Below are positions 59,966-64,000 of a stretch of DNA of 64,000 nucleotides, piece after piece; position 1 is the first letter of the stretch, and each line of letters opens with the position of its first letter. The stretch comes from GYS-P2D sp964414425. Lineage in GTDB: Bacteria; Bacteroidota; Bacteroidia; Chitinophagales; Saprospiraceae. The stretch covers positions 1-64,000 of the forward strand of contig CAYPWL010000008.1 in NCBI GenBank assembly GCA_964414425.1. The letters run 5' to 3'. The position numbers were made by a program, and so were the translations under genes. The notes beneath the pieces are model-generated. The model saw only the letters and a program-made list of their open reading frames with translations. It made no database searches and was not told the origin of the DNA.

Positions 59966-61747
59966 CTATAAATTATACTCATTTTCTTGGATCAGATAAT
60001 CTGCGATTTCTCTTTTTAGAGCTTTTACATTTTTTAGCGGATAATCACAGAACTTATTGATGGCAGTCATATATGAAGATTGCTTTCCTTCTAATACGAA
60101 CGAGCCAACAGCTTCTTGAGCACTTATTAATATTCTGTTTTTAGCACTTTGGAAGTGTACCTCCATGATCGCCTTCTGTATTTTTTGATCGACTCCTTTG
60201 CCCGCACTAACATTTTGGTTGTAGCGAAGTAATAAAGACTCGGATATGAATAGATCAATCAGGATGTCCGCAAGATTCATCAATATTTCTTGCTCCTCTT
60301 TGATGTTGATTTTCCCTTTCATAGCTAACTGGCCGACCGAACCGATTAGCATAAGCGCTGACTTTCTGAACCCTATGACTGCTTGAGCCTCTGCAGAGAG
60401 ATCAGTATGATCACTATTCGATCCAGTTAAGAGCTCTTGCTGAACCGCCATAGCTGGTGTAGCAAAATCCAATGCGCCTTTCATGGCACTTTTAAAGATG
60501 ATATTGAGCATGAGCATCCTGTTGATCTCATTAGTGCCCTCATAGATCATGGCTATCCGCGCATCTCTATATCCTCGAGCCGCTCTGCCTTCCTCACTAT
60601 ATCCCATGCCACCGTGTATTTGCACACACTCGTTAGCAACGTAATTTACATTTTCTGAGAGCGTTATCTTGAGGATAGAGCTTTCGAGAGCATACTCCTC
60701 AGCTGCGAGTAGTTCTGCCTCAGCATAACTCTTCCCTTCCTCCATTAATACTTCGGTGTAGTCATTGATCAAGCCTGTAGTACGATATACTGCCGCTTCT
60801 GCTGCATAGGTTCTTACTGCTTGCTCAGCAATTTTTGATTTGATGGCTCCAAAGCTTGATATCGATCGTCCAAACTGTACACGTTCATTGGCATACTTGA
60901 TTGAGATGTCTGTTAGCCCTTTGGATCCGCCCAAAGCAAATGGACCAATCTTATATCTTCCGGCATTCAGTACATTAAAAGCGATAAGGTGTCCTTGACC
61001 TTTTTCTCCTAATAGATTTTCTACGGGGACTTTTACATTTTCGAAGAATACTTGTCTTGTTGATGATCCTTTGATTCCGAGTTTTTTCTCTTCAGCGCCT
61101 AATGTCAATCCTGGCATTCCCTTTTCTAAGATGAACCCAGTAAAGTCTTTACCTTCTATTTTGGCAAATACAATAAATACATCAGCAAACCCAGCATTGG
61201 TGATCCACATCTTCTGTCCATTGATGAGGTAGTGTGTACCATCATCAGATAGGTCAGCGCGCGTCTTAGCAGCCAAGGCATCTGAGCCAGAACTTGGTTC
61301 TGTGAGGCAGTATGAGGCTACCTTATCACCTGATATAAGCTCCGGCAGATATTTTTGCTTTTGCTCTTCGGTTCCAAAGTAAAGTATCGGTAACATACCT
61401 ATACCAGTATGTGCGCCTATAGTAGTAGAGAATGCTCCAGTCGGGCCTACCGCCTCGAGTACCACGGAGTTGGTATTAGGGTCCATCTGCATACCGCCAT
61501 ATTCCTCTGGCATATGTGTACCCAGTATTCCGAGATCACCAAGCTTCTTAAGCAACACACGATTTAGCTCAAACTCTCCTTGCTCCATCCGATCTGCCAC
61601 TGGTTCGAAGTCATTTTTCACAAACTCTTCGACCGTTGATTTAATCATCTTCTGCTCCTCCGTCAGATTTTCTGGCGTGAATATTTCTCCTTCAAACCCT
61701 TCTATTAAGAAGTGTGCTCCTTTCTGTAGTTTTACTGCTGTCTCCAT
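59966..61747 (-). CDS. Acyl-CoA dehydrogenase (FadE-like, long form)
   Basis: A 593-residue flavoprotein for the first step of beta-oxidation. The frame runs to 61906, but the METAVKLQKGAHFLIEG methionine at 61747 is the likely start because the family begins near there. Motifs include LTEPSSGSDALAAKTRADL, GQKMWITNAGFADVFIVFAKIEG, and the catalytic glutamate in AMIYEGTNEINRMLMLN. A C-terminal extension of about 170 residues is typical for the long form. It lies downstream of two palindromic operator-like sites and is divergent from yraN. Confidence 0.93.
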   Translation of the reverse strand: METAVKLQKGAHFLIEGFEGEIFTPENLTEEQKMIKSTVEEFVKNDFEPVADRMEQGEFELNRVLLKKLGDLGILGTHMPEEYGGMQMDPNTNSVVLEAVGPTGAFSTTIGAHTGIGMLPILYFGTEEQKQKYLPELISGDKVASYCLTEPSSGSDALAAKTRADLSDDGTHYLINGQKMWITNAGFADVFIVFAKIEGKDFTGFILEKGMPGLTLGAEEKKLGIKGSSTRQVFFENVKVPVENLLGEKGQGHLIAFNVLNAGRYKIGPFALGGSKGLTDISIKYANERVQFGRSISSFGAIKSKIAEQAVRTYAAEAAVYRTTGLINDYTEVLMEEGKSYAEAELLAAEEYALESSILKITLSENVNYVANECVQIHGGMGYSEEGRAARGYRDARIAMIYEGTNEINRMLMLNIIFKSAMKGALDFATPAMAVQQELLTGSNSDHTDLSAEAQAVIGFRKSALMLIGSVGQLAMKGKINIKEEQEILMNLADILIDLFISESLLLRYNQNVSAGKGVDQKIQKAIMEVHFQSAKNRILISAQEAVGSFVLEGKQSSYMTAINKFCDYPLKNVKALKREIADYLIQENEYNL

Positions 61748-61758
61748 GGCGATTATTT

Positions 61759-61772
61759 TACTCTTAGTATAT
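61759..61772. promoter_or_regulatory. Operator-like half-palindrome, copy 1
   Basis: TACT-CTT-AGTA lies within TACTCTTAGTATAT at 61759-61772, 11 bp upstream of the acyl-CoA dehydrogenase start. It repeats the core of the longer palindrome at 61830-61850. Confidence 0.5.
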
Positions 61773-61829
61773 GTTTTAAACTCATAAAAAAGTTGCCTAT
61801 GCTTATTTTGTTCTAAATATAGGGTGTAA

Positions 61830-61850
61830 AAATATACTCTTAGTATATTT
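61830..61850. promoter_or_regulatory. Perfect palindromic operator-like site, copy 2
   Basis: Arms AAATATACT (61830-61838) and AGTATATTT (61842-61850) are perfectly complementary around the central CTT. It lies 46 bp before yraN and 82 bp before the acyl-CoA dehydrogenase start. Size and symmetry fit a TetR-family operator, though the protein that binds it is not in the window. Confidence 0.6.
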
Positions 61851-61896
61851 AATTTGCGGCTGCCTTGATTTGAGGGCATAACTTTATCTTTAGAGG

Positions 61897-62259
61897 ATGA
61901 CGCCACAACAAGTCATAGGTAAGAAGGGTGAAGAGCTTGCACAAGCTTATCTGCAATCTCAAGGCTATAAGATCAAAGAAACGAATTGGAAATTTAGTCA
62001 TGCCGAGATAGATATTATCGCAGAAAAAGAAGGTGTCTTGATCTTTGTAGAGGTGAAGACTAAGACCTATACCTACTATGGCGAACCGGAAGAATCTGTA
62101 GACGCTAAAAAAGAGCGGTTAATCTGTGATGCTGCAGCCTCCTACATGGTCAAAAACGATTATGAGTGGGAATTCAGATTTGACATTATTTCTATCCTGC
62201 TGACTAAGGACTCACATGAAATGAAACATTTTGAGGATGCCTTTTTTCCTGGGATTTGA
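61897..62259 (+). CDS. yraN: YraN/UPF0102 family nuclease-fold protein
   Basis: A 120-residue protein of UPF0102, which has a restriction-endonuclease-like fold. It contains GEELAQAYLQSQGYKIKETNWKFSHAEIDIIAEK, ILIFVEVKTKTYTYYGEPEESVDAKKE, with the Glu-Asp-Glu-x-Lys type residues (E34-ish, D, EVK) of the fold. The family has no settled function. It sits divergently from the acyl-CoA dehydrogenase across the shared operator region and ahead of the ribosomal protein gene. Confidence 0.9.
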   Translation: MTPQQVIGKKGEELAQAYLQSQGYKIKETNWKFSHAEIDIIAEKEGVLIFVEVKTKTYTYYGEPEESVDAKKERLICDAAASYMVKNDYEWEFRFDIISILLTKDSHEMKHFEDAFFPGI

Positions 62260-62348
62260 GTGACATCCCAATCAGACAAAAAAACACCTGCGACACACTT
62301 TCAATAAATGTATAAATGGATTACATTTGCAGCCCTAATTAAAAAGTG

Positions 62349-62672
62349 ATGAAAAAAGATACACATCCATCAGAGTATAGACTTGTAGTTTTCAAAGATT
62401 TCTCTTGTGATAAATCGTGGTTATCACGTTCATGTGCCAATACTAAAGATACGATCACATGGGAGGATGGTAATGAGTATCCACTGGTTAAGTTAGAGAT
62501 ATCTAATCAGTCTCACCCATTCTTCACAGGTAAGATGAAGTTTGTTGATACGGCAGGACGTATTGATAAGTTCAATAAGAAGTTTGCTAAGTTTGGCAAC
62601 AGGAAGAAAGGCGCAGAGCCAGCTCCTGAGTCACCTGCGGCCGAAGTGCCAGCGGAAGAGACTGCAGAGTAA
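62349..62672 (+). CDS. rpmE2: Type B 50S ribosomal protein bL31 (RpmE2)
   Basis: A 107-residue bL31 of the zinc-free B type: KKDTHPSEYRLVVFKDFSCDKSWLSRSC, then ITWEDGNEYPLVKLEISNQSHPFFTGKMKFVDTAGRIDKFNKKFAKFG. It lacks the CxxC pair of type A, leaving two isolated cysteines. The last 25 residues form an Ala/Pro/Glu-rich tail not found in proteobacterial RpmE2. The ATG at 62349 is preferred to the GTG one codon upstream. It ends in a terminator hairpin that reaches to within 3 bp of the next start codon. Confidence 0.92.
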   Translation: MKKDTHPSEYRLVVFKDFSCDKSWLSRSCANTKDTITWEDGNEYPLVKLEISNQSHPFFTGKMKFVDTAGRIDKFNKKFAKFGNRKKGAEPAPESPAAEVPAEETAE

Positions 62673-62694
62673 TAACTATAAGAACAAAATAAAT

Positions 62695-62721
62695 AACCTC
62701 ACCTCTGGGTGGGGTTTTTTT
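62695..62721 (+). terminator. Intrinsic terminator after rpmE2
   Basis: Arms AACCTCACC (about 62695-62703) and GGTGGGGTT (about 62708-62716) pair with one G-U and are followed by Ts up to 62721. It immediately precedes the ATG at 62724, so the next gene needs read-through or its own nearby start site. Confidence 0.7.
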
Positions 62722-62723
62722 AT

Positions 62724-63893
62724 ATGAGCAATTTTGATTTAGTCTTATTCGATGATATACAGTGGGAGCAACTGTTTCCATTGACCTTATCCAGGCCATG
62801 CAGTGCTATCAGGATTGGTATGTCGACCATTGCTCAAAAGTGGAGTGGGGCATTCGATCGTCCTCAAGTCTACTATCATGCAGCAGACTATCTACGCCAG
62901 CGATTTACACCATCTGAGTCATCAGAGGTATTGCTGATTAATGGTGCCGTTTTGCCAACTGTTGATCTCGTCGAGGCTATACAAAATCTACCCAATGGAG
63001 TACTACTCAAAAGTGGAGAAGTTAATGTTGCACTTAAGGTAGATAACTACAACAGCGAAGACTCATTAGGAGACATCTTCAAGGGCTTATCCGAACAGGA
63101 GATGTCTGCAATTGAGGTGCTCAACTATCCAGAGGATATATTAAGCCTCAATGATGTGTGGATTGAGCGAGATTTTAAGCGTGAGGAGGTTGGTACATTC
63201 GGACATATCGATGCGGAGACTAAGATCATAGGTTCGACAGATTATATTCATATAGGGGCCGGTGCTACGGTACATGCCCAGAGCATCAATACGACGGATG
63301 GTCCAGTATATATCGGTAAAGATGTATTAATCATGGAGGGCGCCATGCTCAGGGGTCCACTCGTGATCTCTGACGGTAGCGTAGTAAAGATGGGCGCTAA
63401 GATCTATGGTAAGACCAGTATCGGTAATCTGTGTAAAGTAGGTGGAGAGATAAAACGAGCAGTTATCCATTGTCATAGTAATAAGGGTCATGAAGGCTAT
63501 CTTGGAGATAGCGTGATAGGAGAGTGGTGCAACTTTGGCGCTGATAGCAACAACTCCAACATGAAGAATACCTACGGCAAGGTAAGTCTCTATGATATCG
63601 CCAACAATCAAAAGAGGCGAACGGAAGAGCAGTTCTTGGGTATGATCATGGGCGATCACTGTCGATGTGCCATCAATACGCAGTTCAATACGGGTACAGT
63701 GGCGGCGTACTATGCCAACATATTTGGGTCACCACCATCGACTTATATCAAGCCCTTCCAGTGGGGCGCGGATGAGATCTATGATCTGGATAAAGCTCTC
63801 GCTGTAGTTCGCTTGGTTTATGATCGCAGACAGATGGATTTTACTCTAGGAGACGAAGCCATCATCCGTCACATACATCAAAGCTATACTTAG
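62724..63893 (+). CDS. Alternative bacterial GlmU-type sugar nucleotidyltransferase/acetyltransferase
   Basis: A 389-residue protein of the alternative GlmU group common in Bacteroidota. The N-terminal half has FDDIQWEQLFPLTLSRPCSAIRIGMSTIAQKW instead of the usual GxGTRM pyrophosphorylase loop. The C-terminal half (about 165-345) is a left-handed beta-helix with hexapeptide repeats: IIGSTDYIHIGAGATVHAQSI and VYIGKDVLIMEGAMLRGPLVISDGSVVKMGAKIYG. It probably acetylates and uridylylates glucosamine-1-phosphate for UDP-GlcNAc synthesis. The ATG at 62724 is chosen; a GTG five codons upstream would run through the terminator hairpin. Confidence 0.85.
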   Translation: MSNFDLVLFDDIQWEQLFPLTLSRPCSAIRIGMSTIAQKWSGAFDRPQVYYHAADYLRQRFTPSESSEVLLINGAVLPTVDLVEAIQNLPNGVLLKSGEVNVALKVDNYNSEDSLGDIFKGLSEQEMSAIEVLNYPEDILSLNDVWIERDFKREEVGTFGHIDAETKIIGSTDYIHIGAGATVHAQSINTTDGPVYIGKDVLIMEGAMLRGPLVISDGSVVKMGAKIYGKTSIGNLCKVGGEIKRAVIHCHSNKGHEGYLGDSVIGEWCNFGADSNNSNMKNTYGKVSLYDIANNQKRRTEEQFLGMIMGDHCRCAINTQFNTGTVAAYYANIFGSPPSTYIKPFQWGADEIYDLDKALAVVRLVYDRRQMDFTLGDEAIIRHIHQSYT

Positions 63894-64000
63894 TGAAGCG
63901 GGCGCCCTGGTATAAGATGGCCATGAGCTATCTGAGAGATATTCATATAGAGAGTTGCAGCTCTGATTATAATCCAGATATGCAGGTCTTGTTGTCCAGA
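63893..64000 (+). CDS. 5' fragment of an unidentified gene (possibly spermidine synthase-like)
   Basis: An open frame runs off the right edge from a GTG at 63893, with ATG options at 63917 and 63923. It reads MSYLRDIHIESCSSDYNPDMQVLLSR in its last part. The pattern S-x-x-NP-x-x-x-V-x-L-S resembles the start of spermidine-synthase-like methyltransferases, but the fragment is too short for a firm call. Confidence 0.35.
   Translation, partial: MKRAPWYKMAMSYLRDIHIESCSSDYNPDMQVLLSR

Noticed and set aside
61748..61906. N-terminal extension of the acyl-CoA dehydrogenase frame
   Set aside because: The first 53 codons overlap the palindromic promoter region and the yraN start, and the family begins near the METAVKL methionine.

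Overview
The window looks like a chromosomal segment of a Bacteroidota bacterium, most likely of the Saprospiria (Lewinella/Saprospiraceae type). This rests on a full-length sprA (the roughly 2,470-residue outer-membrane translocon of the type IX secretion system) directly after ruvA, several secreted proteins with C-terminal T9SS sorting domains, the alternative bacterial GlmU type, a TraR/DksA-like protein with a degenerate finger, many lipoproteins, and moderate GC with AT-rich spacers. Shine-Dalgarno sequences are mostly weak, as expected for the phylum. I see no phage, insertion sequence, CRISPR array, rRNA or tRNA.

Layout. 1-4616: rhodanese lipoprotein, then a minus-strand run of a T9SS-exported discoidin-like protein, a DUF1800 protein and a DUF1501 Tat protein. 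4773-7162: nadA and two paralogous secreted proteins with an OmpA-C-like fold pattern. 7384-11548: hydrolase, CtpA-type protease, tsaB and two ArsR-fold regulators. 11709-16141: lspA, a DksA-like protein, trhO plus a glyoxalase-fold gene, and a MATE pump. 16198-20736: a compact sulfur island (four-cysteine ArsR regulator with an adjacent inverted repeat, SulP transporter, persulfide dioxygenase-rhodanese, two YeeE/YedE channel halves). 20839-26234: a methionine-rich repeat lipoprotein, sterol-desaturase-family protein, Crp/Fnr regulator, a methyltransferase that seems to lack its N-terminus, and a hybrid histidine kinase. 26261-32687: membrane PH-domain protein, beta-CASP nuclease, M16 peptidase, aat and clpS (N-degron pair), peroxiredoxin, EamA transporter, class IV aminotransferase. 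32765-36025: a lipoprotein and three tandem paralogous secreted proteins, two with sorting domains. 36105-45363: htpG, PAP2 phosphatase, a possible small RNA, a split lipoprotein, three SurA/parvulin-type chaperones and purD. 45458-54756: ruvA, sprA and a Ca-binding/SnoaL-like lipoprotein. 54773-64000: small membrane proteins, M1 peptidase, SPFH protein, two-PDZ protein, HAD hydrolase, acyl-CoA dehydrogenase with two palindromic operator-like sites, yraN, rpmE2, glmU-type gene and the 5' end of one more gene.

How the genes work together. Envelope biogenesis dominates: LspA matures the many lipoproteins, the parvulin trio probably chaperones outer-membrane clients, and SprA exports the proteins carrying sorting domains. 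A second theme is reactive sulfur: three rhodanese-type proteins plus an operon that could sense, take up and oxidise persulfide. The most unusual items are the tandem secreted family with a potentially structured spacer, the Met/Asp/Thr repeat lipoprotein, the Ca-binding plus double SnoaL-like lipoprotein next to sprA, and the paired operator-like palindromes at the acyl-CoA dehydrogenase. I did not find a clearly unprecedented multi-gene system; these are candidates, with the limits stated for each.
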